NCBI RefSeq assembly: GCF_011326735.1
Contig: NZ_JAANCN010000003.1
Span: 186,001-250,000 of the forward strand
Origin: Phycicoccus endophyticus
GTDB taxonomy: Bacteria; Actinomycetota; Actinomycetes; Actinomycetales; Dermatophilaceae
Reading direction: 5' to 3'
DNA: 64,000 nt
Shown here: in pieces, positions 52,445-64,000 of the stretch
Position numbering within the stretch: position 1 is the first letter of the stretch
Layout: every line of letters begins with the position of its first letter
Made by a program: the position numbers and the translations under genes
The notes under the pieces: model-generated
Told to the model about the DNA's origin: nothing
Seen by the model: only the letters and a program-made list of their open reading frames with translations
The model's database searches: none

Positions 52445-53211
52445 CGCTCGCTCCCCTCGGTGACGTCGTGCTCGATCTCGCGCTCGCCCTCGACCCACAG
52501 CTCGGGGGAGACGTTCTGCTCGCGGGCGGTGAGGACCCGGGAGACCGACAGCTGCGAGGGCGTGCCGTCGGGCAGGAGGGCCGGGGTGTCGACGGCGTTG
52601 TGCCGCGCGTAGACGCCGGGGGCGGGCAGGCCCGCGAGGTAGCGCCCCTCCTTGAACCGCCGCGTGCTCCACTCCTTCTGGTCCGGGCCCTTCCCGAGAC
52701 GCTCCCGGTGGGCGAGGACCATCGCGCCGAGGGCCGCGGTGATGAGCAGGGCGCTGGTGATCTCGAAGACCCACACGTAGCGCCCGAAGATCAGCTGGGC
52801 CACGCCGGAGACGTTCCCGGTGTCGGCGTTGACCGAGGCCACCCCGACCGGGTCGCCCCAGGCGACGTGCCCGACCGAGAAGCCGAGGAGGCCGCCGAGG
52901 CCGAGGACGAGCACGAGGGTCGCCCAGCGCTGACCGGGCAGGGTCTCGACGAGGCTGTCGCTGGAGTCCACCCCGACGAGCATGAGCACGAAGAGGAAGA
53001 GCATGATCACGGCGCCGGTGTAGACGAAGATCTGGATGACCCCGAGGAACTCGGCGTCCTGGGCGATGTAGAACACGCCGAGGATGATCATCGTCATCGC
53101 CATCCCGAGCGCGGCGTGGACCGCCTTGCGGGCGAAGACGAGCCCGAGCGCGCCGACCACGGCCAGCGGGCCGAGGATCCAGAACATCACCTCCTCACCG
53201 GTGCCGGTCAC
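52441..53211 (-). CDS. nuoJ: NADH-quinone oxidoreductase subunit J
   Basis: The 256-residue protein has five membrane helices with [20 protein letters not shown], the NuoJ core. A hydrophilic C-terminal tail of about 80 residues follows ([20 protein letters not shown] onward), common in actinobacterial NuoJ. GTG 53211 overlaps the nuoI stop; an ATG at 53187 after GAGGAGGT is an alternative start eight codons later. Confidence 0.93.
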   Translation of the reverse strand: MTGTGEEVMFWILGPLAVVGALGLVFARKAVHAALGMAMTMIILGVFYIAQDAEFLGVIQIFVYTGAVIMLFLFVLMLVGVDSSDSLVETLPGQRWATLVLVLGLGGLLGFSVGHVAWGDPVGVASVNADTGNVSGVAQLIFGRYVWVFEITSALLITAALGAMVLAHRERLGKGPDQKEWSTRRFKEGRYLAGLPAPGVYARHNAVDTPALLPDGTPSQLSVSRVLTAREQNVSPELWVEGEREIEHDVTEGSER

Positions 53212-53825
53212 GAGGTCACCTCCGCGTCGTCCTCGGTGCGGGTGCGCGCGGCGACGTACTCGCGCTGGCTGTCGGTCGCCTCGGTCACCTTCCCGAGGTA
53301 GTAGTCGCGCTCCTCCATGCCGTCGGCCATGGGGAAGGGGGGTCGCAGCATCCCGGGCTGCAGCGGCGCGAGCAGCTGCTCCTTGGTGTAGATCAGGTCG
53401 GCGCGGTTGTCGTCGGCGAGCTCGTAGATGTTGGTCATCGTCAGCGCGCGCGTCGGGCAGGCCTCGATGCACAGGCCGCAGAAGATGCACCGCAGGTAGT
53501 TGATCTGGTAGACGCGCCCGAACCGCTCTCCCGGGCTGAACCGGCCGGTCCCGCCCTCGGAGTCGTCGTTGTCCGCGCCCTCGACCATGATCGCGTCGGC
53601 CGGGCACGCCCAGGCGCACAGCTCGCAGCCGACGCACTTCTCCAGGCCGTCGGGGTGACGGTTGAGCTGGTGGCGGCCGTGGAAGCGCGGCTGGGTCGGG
53701 CGCTTCTCCTCCGGGTACTCCTCGGTGATGACCTTGCGGAACATCGTCGAGAAGGTGACCCCGAAGCCGGCGACCGGGGCGAACAGGTCGGAGAGGAAGC
53801 CGGAGCTCCTCTGCTCGTCAGCCAC
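53208..53825 (-). CDS. nuoI: NADH-quinone oxidoreductase subunit I
   Basis: The 205-residue subunit carries two 4Fe-4S motifs, [12 protein letters not shown] and [12 protein letters not shown] (clusters N6a and N6b), between [14 protein letters not shown] and [21 protein letters not shown] 53825 is preceded by GGAGG and overlaps nuoH by eight bases. It belongs to the Q module of complex I. Confidence 0.95.
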   Translation of the reverse strand: MADEQRSSGFLSDLFAPVAGFGVTFSTMFRKVITEEYPEEKRPTQPRFHGRHQLNRHPDGLEKCVGCELCAWACPADAIMVEGADNDDSEGGTGRFSPGERFGRVYQINYLRCIFCGLCIEACPTRALTMTNIYELADDNRADLIYTKEQLLAPLQPGMLRPPFPMADGMEERDYYLGKVTEATDSQREYVAARTRTEDDAEVTS

Positions 53826-55197
53826 GGGAGGCCTCCTTGGTCTCGGCGGTCGAGGACAGGGCGGGGGCGGCGAGCGAGGGCTCGCGCAGCCGCTGGCCGG
53901 GCAGCGGGGGCACCGGGTGGCCACCGGCGTACGGGTCGACCTCGTCCGGGGCGCCGGCGCGAGCGGCCGCCTCGCGACGCTCGGCCCGGGTGTCCCACAT
54001 CCACCCGGCCACGAGGGCGCCGACGGCGATGATCCCGACGAGGGCGAGCGAGATGGCCGGGAAGCTGCGACCGGCGACGTCGACGGTCCCCCCGAGCCAG
54101 CCGTTGCGCGCGGCGCGGAAGAAGGCGACGAGCACGACCCAGGCCAAGGTCGAGGGGATGAGGAACTTCCAGCCGAAGCGCATGAACTGGTCGTAGCGCA
54201 CCCGGGGCAGCGAGCCGCGCAGCCACACGAAGACGAACATGAACATCCACAGCTTGACGGTGAACCAGAGGATGCCCCACCAGCCCTCGTTGAACATGCC
54301 GTCGCCGATCGCGGCGATGCCGGGAGGAGCCTGGTACCCGCCGAGGAACATCGTCGTGGCGAGGGCGGCGACGCTGAACATGTTGATGTACTCCCCGAGG
54401 AAGAACATCGCGAAGCGCATGGCGCCGTACTCGGTGTGGAAGCCACCGGTGAGCTCGCCCTCGCCCTCGGCGAGGTCGAACGGGAGGCGGTTGGTCTCGC
54501 CGACCATCGTGATGACGTAGACGAAGAAGCTGAAGAAGGCGGGGATGACGAACCAGAGGTCCTGCTGGGCGCCCACGATCTGCGAGGTCGACATCGAGCC
54601 GGCGTAGAGGAAGACCGCGACGAGCGAGAGCCCCATCGCGATCTCGTAGGAGATCATCTGGGCCGAGGAGCGCAGCCCACCCATGAGCGGGTAGGTCGAG
54701 CCCGAGGACCACCCGGCGAGGACGACGCCGTAGATGCCGACGCCGGCGACGGCGAGCACGAGGAGCACCGCGACGGGGGTGTCGGTCAGCTGGAACGGGG
54801 TGCGGTGGCCGAACATCGACACCTCGCCGGCGAGCGGCATGATCGAGAACGAGACGAAGCACATCGTCGCGGTGATCAGCGGCGCGAGGGTGAAGACGAA
54901 CGCGTCGGCGGCCTTGGGCCGCACGTCCTCCTTGAGCATCGACTTCATGCCGTCGGCGAGGGTCTGCAGCAGGCCGAACGGCCCGTTGCGGTTCGGGCCC
55001 GGGCGCTGCTGCATCCGGCCGATGACCCGGCGCTCGAACCAGATGACGATGAGCGTCGAGATGAGCAGGTAGACGAAGATGATGGCGGCCTTGACGAGGC
55101 TGAGCCAGACCGGGGTGTCGCTGAAGTCGGCCCGCGGGTTGTCGGTTCCCGCGGCGAGGAGTGCCGCGAGGTCGGGCAGCGCGCTGACGGTGCTCAT
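53818..55197 (-). CDS. nuoH: NADH-quinone oxidoreductase subunit H
   Basis: The 459-residue membrane subunit has [20 protein letters not shown] and [15 protein letters not shown], the quinone-cavity loops, then [30 protein letters not shown] and [20 protein letters not shown]. The last 50 residues form a hydrophilic proline-rich tail. ATG 55197 overlaps the nuoG stop (ATGA). Confidence 0.95.
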   Translation of the reverse strand: MSTVSALPDLAALLAAGTDNPRADFSDTPVWLSLVKAAIIFVYLLISTLIVIWFERRVIGRMQQRPGPNRNGPFGLLQTLADGMKSMLKEDVRPKAADAFVFTLAPLITATMCFVSFSIMPLAGEVSMFGHRTPFQLTDTPVAVLLVLAVAGVGIYGVVLAGWSSGSTYPLMGGLRSSAQMISYEIAMGLSLVAVFLYAGSMSTSQIVGAQQDLWFVIPAFFSFFVYVITMVGETNRLPFDLAEGEGELTGGFHTEYGAMRFAMFFLGEYINMFSVAALATTMFLGGYQAPPGIAAIGDGMFNEGWWGILWFTVKLWMFMFVFVWLRGSLPRVRYDQFMRFGWKFLIPSTLAWVVLVAFFRAARNGWLGGTVDVAGRSFPAISLALVGIIAVGALVAGWMWDTRAERREAAARAGAPDEVDPYAGGHPVPPLPGQRLREPSLAAPALSSTAETKEASRG

Positions 55198-57668
55198 GCC
55201 GCACCCTCCTTGGTGACGGTGACGAGCGCACCGGGTGCGCCCGCGAGGGTGGCCCGCAGGTCACAGCCCTGCGAGTTCGTCGGCAGCCAGACGACGTGGT
55301 CGGCCATCTCGCTGACCAGGACGGGCGCGGTGACGGTGGTCTGCGCGGCCCGGACCGTGAGCAGGTCGCCGTCGGCCACCCCGAGGGCGGAGGCGGTCGG
55401 CCCGGAGAGCCGGGCCACCGGCGCCGGGGCGGTCCCGGCGAGGAACGGTTCGCCGTCCTGGAGGCTGCCCCGGTCGAGCAGGTGCCGCCAGGTCGCCAGG
55501 ACCAGGGTCCCCTCGGTGAGCTCGGGCACGTCGCCCGGCTCGGCGCTCGGAGCCGCGGCGCGCGCGCCCGACCACGGGCCGAGCTGCTGCATCTCCGCGC
55601 GGACCTCGCGCAGCGTGCGGGTGCCGAGGAAGACGCCCATCTCGTCGGCGAGCATCTCGACGGCGCGGTAGTCGCTGACGTAGGAGGTCTCGAGCGCCGC
55701 CTCGAAGGGACGCACGCGCCCCTCCCAGTCGAGGAACGAGCCGCCCTTCTCGGCGTGCGCGGCGACCGGCAGGACGACGTCGGCGACCTCGGTGACGGCC
55801 GAGCGCCGGATCTCGAACGAGACGACGAACGGCGCGGCGAGTGCCGCCATGGCGTCCTCGATGCCGAGGTCGGCCGGGTCGACGCCGGCGACGACGAGCG
55901 CGCCGAGCTCGCCGGAGGCGGCCGCGGCGAGCATCCCGGCGGTGTCGCGGCCGGGGGTCGTCGGCAGCGAGTCGACCTGCCACGCGGCGGCGACCTCCGC
56001 GCGGGCCTGCGGGTCGGCGGCCGGGCGGCCACCGGGCAGCAGGGTCGGCAGGGCGCCGGCCTCGAGGGCGCCGCGCTCACCGGCCCGTCGCGGCACCCAC
56101 GCCAGGCGGGCACCGGTGGACTCGGCGAGGGCCAGGGCGGCGCTCAGCGCGCCCGGGACCATGGCCAGGCGCTCACCGACGAGGATGACGCCGCCGTCGC
56201 GCAGGGCCTGCGCCGCCTCGGTGACGACCTCGGAGCCGGAGCCGGAGCCGAGGGCGGCCAGGATCTCGGGCTCGGTGCCCGGGGCGGTCGGGATGAGCGT
56301 GCCGCCCATCTTGGCCAGGCCGCGGGTGGCGACCGGCGACACGGCGAAGACGCGCGTCTTGGACCGTCGGTAGGCCTTGCGCAGCCGCAGGAAGACGATC
56401 GGGCTCTCGTCCTCGGGCTCGAGGCCGACGAGCAGGACGCTCGAGGCGCCCTGGAGGTCGGCGTAGGTCACGCCGCCGCCCTGGGGGCCGGTCCCGACGA
56501 CGCTCGAGGCGAGGAAGTCGGCCTCCTCGGCCGAGTGCGGCCGGGCGCGGAAGTCGACGTCGTTGGTACCGAGGACGGTGCGGGCGAACTTGCCGTACGC
56601 GTAGGCGTCCTCGGCGCTGACCCGTCCGCCGACGAGCACGCCGGCCGCGCTCGAGCGCAGCCCGGCGGCCGCACGGGAGAGGGCCTCGGGCCACGAGGCG
56701 ACCCGCAGCTCGCCGTCGTCGTCGCGCACCATCGGCAGCTCGAGACGGTCACCGACCTGGGTGTAGGCGAACGCCCACCGCCCCTTGTCGCAGTTCCACT
56801 CCTCGTTGACCGCGGGGTCGGCCTGGGCCATCCGGCGCAGCACGGTGCCGCGCCGGTGGTCGGTGCGCTGGGAGCAGCCGCTGGCGCAGTGCTCGCAGAC
56901 GCTCGGGGTGGAGACCAGGTCGAACGGGCGCGAGCGGAAGCGGTAGGCGGCGCCGGTGAGCGCCCCGACCGGGCAGATCTGGACGGTGTTGCCGGAGAAG
57001 TAGGACTCGAACGGCTTCTCCTCGTAGATGCCGACCTGCTGCAGCGCCCCGCGCTCGACGAGGGCGATGAACGGGTCGCCGGCGACCTGCTCGGAGAAGC
57101 GGGTGCACCGGGCGCACAGGACGCAGCGCTCGCGGTCGAGGAGGACCTGGCTGCTGATCTTGACCGGCTTGGGGTAGGTGCGCTTGACGTCCTCGAAGCG
57201 CGAGCCGCCGCGCCCGTTGCTCAGCGCCTGGTTCTGCAGCGGGCACTCGCCGCCCTTGTCGCAGACCGGGCAGTCGAGCGGGTGGTTGATGAGCAGCAGC
57301 TCCATGACGCCCTTCTGCGCCTTGGCGGCGCCCTCGGACGTGTACTGCGTCTTGACGACCATCCCCGGGGCGACGGTCATCGTGCACGAGGCCTGCGGCT
57401 TCATCCGGCCGGGCGGGCCCTGCATCTGGGTCGGCTCGCCGGGGGTGCCGTCGGGGCCGGGGCGCCCGGGCATCCACACCTCGACGAGGCACTGGCGGCA
57501 GGCACCCACCGGGTCCAGGCCCGGGTGGTCGCAGAACCGCGGGATGTCGATCCCGGCCTGCTCGGCGGCGCGGATGATCAGGGTGCCCTTGGGCACCGAC
57601 ACCTCGACGTCGTCGATGGTCAGCGTGACGAGCTCGACCGGGGCCTGGATCTCGGGCGTGGCAGTCAT
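55194..57668 (-). CDS. nuoG: NADH-quinone oxidoreductase subunit G
   Basis: The 824-residue iron-sulfur subunit starts with a 2Fe-2S domain ([19 protein letters not shown]). Then come [17 protein letters not shown] and [14 protein letters not shown] for 4Fe-4S clusters, and QICPVGALT. It also has the N7-type set Cys258-x2-Cys261-x3-Cys265-x27-Cys293, found only in some bacterial lineages. A molybdopterin-oxidoreductase-like region follows without evidence for a cofactor. ATG 57668 overlaps the nuoF stop. Confidence 0.95.
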   Translation of the reverse strand: MTATPEIQAPVELVTLTIDDVEVSVPKGTLIIRAAEQAGIDIPRFCDHPGLDPVGACRQCLVEVWMPGRPGPDGTPGEPTQMQGPPGRMKPQASCTMTVAPGMVVKTQYTSEGAAKAQKGVMELLLINHPLDCPVCDKGGECPLQNQALSNGRGGSRFEDVKRTYPKPVKISSQVLLDRERCVLCARCTRFSEQVAGDPFIALVERGALQQVGIYEEKPFESYFSGNTVQICPVGALTGAAYRFRSRPFDLVSTPSVCEHCASGCSQRTDHRRGTVLRRMAQADPAVNEEWNCDKGRWAFAYTQVGDRLELPMVRDDDGELRVASWPEALSRAAAGLRSSAAGVLVGGRVSAEDAYAYGKFARTVLGTNDVDFRARPHSAEEADFLASSVVGTGPQGGGVTYADLQGASSVLLVGLEPEDESPIVFLRLRKAYRRSKTRVFAVSPVATRGLAKMGGTLIPTAPGTEPEILAALGSGSGSEVVTEAAQALRDGGVILVGERLAMVPGALSAALALAESTGARLAWVPRRAGERGALEAGALPTLLPGGRPAADPQARAEVAAAWQVDSLPTTPGRDTAGMLAAAASGELGALVVAGVDPADLGIEDAMAALAAPFVVSFEIRRSAVTEVADVVLPVAAHAEKGGSFLDWEGRVRPFEAALETSYVSDYRAVEMLADEMGVFLGTRTLREVRAEMQQLGPWSGARAAAPSAEPGDVPELTEGTLVLATWRHLLDRGSLQDGEPFLAGTAPAPVARLSGPTASALGVADGDLLTVRAAQTTVTAPVLVSEMADHVVWLPTNSQGCDLRATLAGAPGALVTVTKEGAA

Positions 57669-58990
57669 GCGGAGACGGTCTCCTTCGTGCCGCCGTCCTT
57701 GGCCCACAGCGTCGACGCGGCCGGGTCGAAGGGGCAGCCGCCGTGGGTCAGGTGGGCGACGTACTCGTCGCGGAAGTACTGGATCGAGCTCGTGATCGGG
57801 CTCGTCGCGCCGTCACCGAGCGCGCAGAAGCTGCGCCCGAGGATGTTGTCGCTGATGTCGAGCAGCTTGTCGAGGTCCTCCTCGGACCCCTCGCCCCGCT
57901 CGAGCCGGCCGAGGATCTGCTTGAGCCACCAGGTGCCCTCGCGGCACGGCGTGCACTTGCCGCAGGACTCGTGCTTGTAGAACTCGGTCCACCGGTCGAC
58001 CGCCCGCACGACGCACACCGTCTCGTCGAAGACCTGCAGGGCACGGGTGCCGAGCATCGACCCCGCTGCCGCGACCGACTCGAAGTCGAGCGGCACGTCG
58101 AGGTGCTCGGCGGTGAAGATCGGCGTCGAGGACCCGCCCGGTGTCCAGAACTTCAGCTCCTTGTCCGGGTCGCGCATCCCGCCGGCCATGTCGACCAGCT
58201 CGCGCATCGTGATGCCGAGCGGGGCCTCGTACTGGCCGGGGGTGCGGACGTGGCCGGAGAGGCTGAAGATGCCGAAGCCGGCGGACTTCTCGGTGCCCAT
58301 CCCGGTGAACCAGTCGACGCCCTCGAGGACGATGCCGGGGACCGAGGCGATGGACTCGACGTTGTTCACCGAGGTGGGGCGGGCGTAGAGGCCGGCCGCA
58401 CCGGGGAACGGCGGCTTGCTGCGCGGCTGGCCACGTCGCCCCTCGAGGCTGTCCAGCAGCGCGGTCTCCTCGCCGCAGATGTAGGCGCCGGCCCCGGCGT
58501 GCACGGTGATGTCGACCGTGACCCCCGAGCCGCCGATGTCGTCGCCGAGCAGCCCGGCCGCGCGGGCCTCCTCGACCGCCTGCAGCAGCCGGCGGTAGAC
58601 GTGGACGACCTCGCCGCGCAGGTAGATGAACGCGTGCTCGCAGCCGATGGCGTACGAGGAGATGACGACACCCTCGATGAGAGCGTGCGGGTTGGCCATC
58701 ATCAGCGGGATGTCCTTGCACGTGCCCGGCTCGGACTCGTCGGCGTTGACGACGAGGTAGCGGGGCCCGCCGTCCGGCGGGGCCATGAAGGACCACTTCA
58801 GCCCGGTCGGGAAGCCCGCGCCCCCACGGCCACGCAGCGAGGCGTCCTTGACCATGGTGAGGATCTCGCCGGCCTCCATGCCGAGGGCCTTGTCCAGCGC
58901 CCGGTAGCCGCCGGCCTCCCGGTAGGCCTGGAGGGTCCAGGAGCGTGGGTGGTCCCAGGTCCGGGTGAGGATGGGGGTGAGCGTCGTCAT
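57665..58990 (-). CDS. nuoF: NADH-quinone oxidoreductase subunit F (NADH-binding)
   Basis: The 441-residue subunit binds NADH and FMN ([15 protein letters not shown], residues about 54-68; [31 protein letters not shown]). It carries the N3 4Fe-4S cluster in [13 protein letters not shown]. This gene defines the operon as NADH-oxidising; no second copy exists in the partial set. ATG 58990 overlaps the nuoE stop. Confidence 0.96.
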   Translation of the reverse strand: MTTLTPILTRTWDHPRSWTLQAYREAGGYRALDKALGMEAGEILTMVKDASLRGRGGAGFPTGLKWSFMAPPDGGPRYLVVNADESEPGTCKDIPLMMANPHALIEGVVISSYAIGCEHAFIYLRGEVVHVYRRLLQAVEEARAAGLLGDDIGGSGVTVDITVHAGAGAYICGEETALLDSLEGRRGQPRSKPPFPGAAGLYARPTSVNNVESIASVPGIVLEGVDWFTGMGTEKSAGFGIFSLSGHVRTPGQYEAPLGITMRELVDMAGGMRDPDKELKFWTPGGSSTPIFTAEHLDVPLDFESVAAAGSMLGTRALQVFDETVCVVRAVDRWTEFYKHESCGKCTPCREGTWWLKQILGRLERGEGSEEDLDKLLDISDNILGRSFCALGDGATSPITSSIQYFRDEYVAHLTHGGCPFDPAASTLWAKDGGTKETVSA

Positions 58991-60176
58991 CGCTGGCCCT
59001 TCCCGTCACGGGGGTCGTCGGGGTCGTCGGCGGCGTCGCCGTCCGCGGGGTCGTCGGCGTCGAAGAGGGTGGCCTCGGGGGAGGCGTCGTGGCCGACCGG
59101 CACGTTGGCGCTCTGCGCCGAGACGTTGCTCGCCCGCCCCTGCGCGCTCGCGGGGTCGGCCTCCTGGGTCGGGGCGACGTCGACGGTGTCGGCGCGGCCC
59201 TCGGCCTGGCGCGCGACACCGGAGACGCCGTCGCCGGTGGAGACCACCGGGGGCCCGGCGGCCGGCTCGCTCTTGGGCGTCCCGCCCGTCGGGGACTTGC
59301 TGCCGGCGTCGGACTCGTGCTTCTCCCCCGGCGCGTCGTCGGACTCGTCCCGCTCGGCGGCCGGCTCGGCCTTGTCGGCCTGGGCCTCGTCGTGGCCCGG
59401 GGTGACCTCGGTGCTGCCCGGGGCGTCGGCGCTCGGCGCCGAGCCCGAGCGCGCGCCCTCACCCTCCGGGGCGGTCCAGCCGTTGCGCCGCGCCAGCTCG
59501 AGCCCGGCGAGCGACGCCGGCCCGGCACCGACGCCCTCGTCGGCCAGGCCGTCACCGAAGCCGGCGAGGGTGCGGCTGACCTGCTTGAAGGTGCAGACGC
59601 GGTTCGGGCCGCGGGTCGGGCGGACCTCACGGCCCTCGCGCAGGTCGTCGACGAGCTGCCTGGTCGACTCCGGGGTCTGGTTGTCGAAGAACTCCCAGTT
59701 GGCCATGACGACCGGGGCGTAGTCGCACGCCGCGTTGCACTCGACCCGCTCGAGGGTGATCTTGCCGTCGTCGGTCGTCTCGTCGTGGCCGACGCCCAGG
59801 TGCTCGGAGACCGACTCCCAGATCTCGTCGCCGCCCATGATCGCGCACAGCGTGTTCGTGCAGACCCCGACCGTGTACTCGCCGTTGGGGTGGCGCTTGT
59901 ACTGGGTGTAGAAGGTCGCGACGCCGGAGACCTCGGCGGTGGTCAGGTCGAGCAGCTCGGCGCACAGGTCGATGCCGCGGCCGGTGACGTAGCCGTCGAC
60001 GGACTGCACGAGGTGGAGCAGCGGGAGCAGCGCCGAGCGCTTGTGCGGGTAGCGCGCGATCACCTGCGCGGCGTCGGCGCGGAAGGTCGCCTCGACGTCG
60101 GCGGGGTAGGGCTGCTTGGACTCCTCGGGCACCGTGAGGTGACCGGAAGCGGACTGCAGACCGAAGTCGTCGGTCA

Positions 60177-60177
<1 letters not shown>
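58987..60177 (-). CDS. nuoE: NADH-quinone oxidoreductase subunit E with long acidic C-terminal extension
   Basis: The first 240 residues are a normal 24-kDa subunit whose 2Fe-2S cluster (N1a) is held by Cys106, Cys111, Cys147 and Cys151 (VCTNTLCAIMGG, ECNAACDYAP). About 155 further residues, rich in Asp, Glu, Ala, Pro and Ser, look disordered and end [13 protein letters not shown]. Typical NuoE has 160-250 residues, so this is a lineage extension of unknown role. ATG 60177 overlaps the nuoD stop by one base. Confidence 0.92.
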
Positions 60178-61582
<1,405 letters not shown>

Positions 61583-61583
<1 letters not shown>

Positions 61584-62419
61584 CAGGTGTACGCCCTCCG
61601 CTCGTCCGGCGGCGGGACGGTGCCGCCCTTGTACTCGACGGGGATGCCGCCGAGCGGGTAGTCCTTGCGCTGCGGGTGGCCGGGCCAGTCGTCGGGCATG
61701 AGGACGCGGGTCAGCGCCGGGTGACCGTCGAACTCGATGCCGAACATGTCCCAGGTCTCGCGCTCGTGCCAGTCGTTGCCGGGCCAGACCTCGACGACCG
61801 AGGGGATGTGCGGGTCGCTGTCGGGGCAGGTGACCTCGACCCGGATCCGCCGGCTGCCGTGGGTGATCGACAGCAGCGGGTAGGCGGCGTGCAGCTCACG
61901 ACCGGCCTCCCCGGGGTAGTGCACCCCGCTGACGCCCAGGCACATCTCGAAGCGCAGGCCGGGGTGGTCGCGCAGCGCGTGGGCGACCTCGAGCAGGTGC
62001 TCCCGGCGCACGAAGAGGGTCATCTCACCGCGGTCGACGACCACCCGCTCGACGGCGCTCTCGTAGCCGGTGCCGTCGGCGAGCGCCACCGCCAGGGTGT
62101 CGGCGACCTCGTCGAAGAAGGAGCCGTAGGGGCGCGGGCTCGCGCCCGGCATCAGGGTCGGGGTGACGAGCCCCCCGTAGCCGGTGGTGTCCTGGCCGCG
62201 GGTGGCACCGAACATGCCACGCCGCTCGCCGATCTGCACCGGCTCGGCGTCGGCGGCGGACAGCTCGGGTACCCGGCCACCGCCGGTGTGCTGGGCCAGG
62301 TCGGCCGAGCGAGGGTCGTCGTCGGTGCGGGTGGCCGGGGTGTCGGCGGCCTTGTCGGGCACCGGCGCCCCCTCGCCGCTCTCGAGGTGCTTGGGGTCGG
62401 TGGTCTCGTCGTCGCTCAT
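61583..62419 (-). CDS. nuoC: NADH-quinone oxidoreductase subunit C
   Basis: The 278-residue 30-kDa subunit has [17 protein letters not shown]-like [20 protein letters not shown] and [12 protein letters not shown]. About 80 acidic, likely disordered residues precede the fold. ATG 62419 overlaps the nuoB stop (ATGA). Confidence 0.95.
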
Positions 62420-63015
62420 CCGAGGAGGTTCTTCCCGGCCGGCGCAGCGAGGTGCGCGAGGTGGTCGTGCGTGGCGGGCATCTGCGAGGTCGGGACGGCC
62501 CGGAGCGCGGCCTGCTCGGCGGCGCGTGCCGCGGCGACCCGGTTGACGCCGAGCTTGCTGTGCTGGATCTGCTCGTGCAGCTCGATGATCGCGTTGAGGA
62601 GCATCTCCGGCCGCGGCGGACAGCCGGGCAGGTAGACGTCGACGGGGATCACGTGGTCGACCCCCTGGACGATCGCGTAGTTGTTGAACATGCCGCCCGA
62701 GGAGGCGCACACGCCCATCGAGATGACCCACTTGGGGTTGGGCATCTGGTCGTAGACCTGGCGCACGACCGGGGCCATCTTCTGGCTGACCCGGCCGGCG
62801 ACGATCATCAGGTCCGCCTGCCGGGGCGTCGCGGAGAACCGCTCCATCCCGAACCGGGCGATGTCGTAGTCCGGGGTGCCGACGGCCATCATCTCGATGG
62901 CGCAGCAGGCGAGCCCGAAAGTCGCCGGCCAGATCGAGGCCTTGCGCATGTAGCCGACGACGCTCTCGAGCGTCGTGAGCGCGAAGCCGGCGGGCAGCTT
63001 CTCCTCGAGTCCCAT
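62416..63015 (-). CDS. nuoB: NADH-quinone oxidoreductase subunit B
   Basis: The 199-residue subunit binds cluster N2 with [30 protein letters not shown] and [15 protein letters not shown] 63015 is preferred over a GTG one codon upstream because GAGGAGG lies five bases before it. nuoA ends 40 bases upstream. Confidence 0.95.
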   Translation of the reverse strand: MGLEEKLPAGFALTTLESVVGYMRKASIWPATFGLACCAIEMMAVGTPDYDIARFGMERFSATPRQADLMIVAGRVSQKMAPVVRQVYDQMPNPKWVISMGVCASSGGMFNNYAIVQGVDHVIPVDVYLPGCPPRPEMLLNAIIELHEQIQHSKLGVNRVAAARAAEQAALRAVPTSQMPATHDHLAHLAAPAGKNLLG

Positions 63016-63055
63016 CACGCCTCCTCGGCGGGGTTGGCGGGTGTGCGTGCGGTGC

Positions 63056-63418
63056 TCAGTCCCACTCCAGGCCGCCCCGCTTCCAGACGTAGGCGTACGC
63101 GACGAAGACCGTGAGGACGAACAGGAACATCTCGACGAGCGCGAACAGGCCGAGCTGGTCGAAGGCGACGGCGAACGGGTAGAGGAAGACCGACTCGACG
63201 TCGAAGATGATGAAGAGCATCGCCGTGAGGAAGTACTTGATCGGCACCCGGCCGCCGCCCTCCGCCCGGGGGGTCGGCTGGATGCCGCACTCGTAGGCCT
63301 CGAGCTTGGCGCGGTTGTAGCGCCGGGGCCCGACGACGAGGCTCGTCCCCACCGAGAGCACCGCGAAGCCGAAGCCGAACGCGAGGAGGATCAGGAGGGG
63401 GACGTAGGGGTTGCTCAT
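63056..63418 (-). CDS. nuoA: NADH-quinone oxidoreductase subunit A
   Basis: The 120-residue three-helix subunit has [20 protein letters not shown] (loop with Cys) and [20 protein letters not shown] with the conserved membrane acidic residues. It is the first gene of the 14-gene operon. AAGGGGAG lies about ten bases upstream of the ATG. A Rex-like operator and a -10 box lie about 190 bases upstream. Confidence 0.95.
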   Translation of the reverse strand: MSNPYVPLLILLAFGFGFAVLSVGTSLVVGPRRYNRAKLEAYECGIQPTPRAEGGGRVPIKYFLTAMLFIIFDVESVFLYPFAVAFDQLGLFALVEMFLFVLTVFVAYAYVWKRGGLEWD

Positions 63419-63596
63419 CGCGGGAGAACTCCCCTTTCGCTGCTCGGGTGCGTCGGGTGGTCGACGGGTGCCGGGGCCGCGTGCGGCGTCCGGGCCATCC
63501 TAGGCCGCGTGAGGTACGTCGCACTCGGGGGCGTCGCGCCCCCGGTCTCGGCGCGGGTCACCGCGCGCGGCGTGCTGGTCACGGGTCCTCTGCTGC

Positions 63597-63628
63597 TTGT
63601 GAACGCCTTCACGAACGTCGGCAGTCTA
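63597..63628 (-). promoter_or_regulatory. nuo operon promoter with Rex-type redox operator
   Basis: TTGTGAACGCCTTCACGA at 63597-63614 matches the actinobacterial Rex box TTGTGAA-N4-TTCACAA at 13 of 14 fixed positions. Minus-strand TAGACT (63628-63623) is a -10 box that would start transcription at about 63616, at the edge of the operator. Rex represses respiratory genes when NADH/NAD+ is low, and Streptomyces nuo is a known target, so the context fits. The mRNA leader would be about 200 bases. Confidence 0.7.
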
Positions 63629-63662
63629 GGCCGCGCCCCGGGGGCCGTGCACTAAGGCTGGC

Positions 63663-64000
63663 CTAACCCTCGACCGGGGCCTTCGTCGCGCGGTGGAGGG
63701 CCACGATGCCGCCGGTGAGGTTGCGCCACTGCACCTCGCTCCAGCCGGCCGCCGCGACCTGCTCGGCGAGGCCGCGCTGGTCGGGCCAGGCCTGGATGGA
63801 CTCGGCGAGGTAGACGTAGGACTCCGGGTTGGAGCTGACCCGGCGCGCGATGCGCGGGAGCTGGCCCATGAGGTAGGTCGAGTACACGCGCCGCAGGACC
63901 GGGTTGGTCGGCGTGCTGAACTCGCACACGACGAGCCGGCCGCCGGGGCGGGTCACCCGGTGGAACTCGCGCAGCGCCGCCGGGGGGTCGGCGACGTTGC
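63663..64000 (-). CDS. menG: Demethylmenaquinone methyltransferase, C-terminal part (5' end outside window)
   Basis: The open frame runs from the window edge to TAG at 63663-63665, giving about 112 C-terminal residues. [15 protein letters not shown] followed by [13 protein letters not shown] is the diagnostic block of UbiE/MenG methyltransferases, and [14 protein letters not shown] and [14 protein letters not shown] are also typical. MenG methylates demethylmenaquinone, the last step of menaquinone synthesis. It is co-directional with nuoA-N and 244 bases upstream of it. Confidence 0.9.
   Translation of the reverse strand, partial: NVADPPAALREFHRVTRPGGRLVVCEFSTPTNPVLRRVYSTYLMGQLPRIARRVSSNPESYVYLAESIQAWPDQRGLAEQVAAAGWSEVQWRNLTGGIVALHRATKAPVEG

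Noticed and set aside
63653-63671. DtxR/IdeR-like iron box (minus strand GGTTAGGCCAGCCTTA)
   Set aside because: About 13 of 16 core positions match, but symmetry is broken in one arm and it overlaps the menG stop rather than a promoter.

Overview
This window comes from a very GC-rich actinobacterium, most likely a Micrococcales member of the Intrasporangiaceae type. The support is indirect: very high G/C at third codon positions, frequent GTG starts, a 14-gene nuo operon flanked by menaquinone genes, a Rex-type operator, KorAB, a Tat-dependent PhoX phosphatase and many likely leaderless genes. No species can be named from the sequence alone. No gap between genes exceeds 300 bases. I saw no rRNA, CRISPR array, prophage or insertion sequence.

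Layout. 1-2.5 kb: the 3' part of a LysR regulator, an MFS exporter and a divergent TetR regulator sharing one operator. 2.5-3.3 kb: tRNA-Tyr, a YajQ-family protein, then a 142-bp element bounded by perfect 19-bp inverted repeats. 3.3-9.3 kb: an AAA+ ATPase/VWA pair and convergent aminopeptidase N. 9.4-16.1 kb: an amino-sugar operon (ROK regulator, ABC binding lipoprotein, two permeases, GH3 N-acetylhexosaminidase, and separately promoted nagB). It has no ABC ATPase, so a shared ATPase elsewhere is implied. 16.1-17.0 kb: HtpX.

17.0-24.8 kb holds a second, partial complex I cluster, nuoC'HIJKLMN', on the minus strand. 24.9-36.1 kb carries a small unknown protein and an envelope cluster: a 2070-residue Ig-like/FN3 membrane-anchored protein, MoxR ATPase, DUF58 protein and a transglutaminase-fold protein that has lost all three catalytic residues. 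36.2-38.3 kb is PhoX. 38.4-39.4 kb holds nuoA'B', diverging from korA-korB (2-oxoacid:ferredoxin oxidoreductase) and rarD. 43.5-45.9 kb: a sugar-lactone oxidase and a PLP-dependent deaminase/aldolase. 46.1-63.4 kb: complete nuoA-N operon with a long-chain polyprenyl diphosphate synthase coupled to its end. The window closes inside menG.

How the genes fit together. The right half is an electron-transport island: menG and the prenyl synthase supply menaquinone, nuoA-N oxidises NADH, and a Rex-like site at its promoter would tie expression to NADH/NAD+. The second set (nuoA'B' plus nuoC'HIJKLMN') keeps the membrane pump and connecting iron-sulfur subunits but lacks nuoE, nuoF, nuoG and, unusually, nuoD. 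Its nuoA'B' half lies back-to-back with korAB. The inferred but unproven role is a reduced-ferredoxin:menaquinone proton pump fed by 2-oxoglutarate oxidation.
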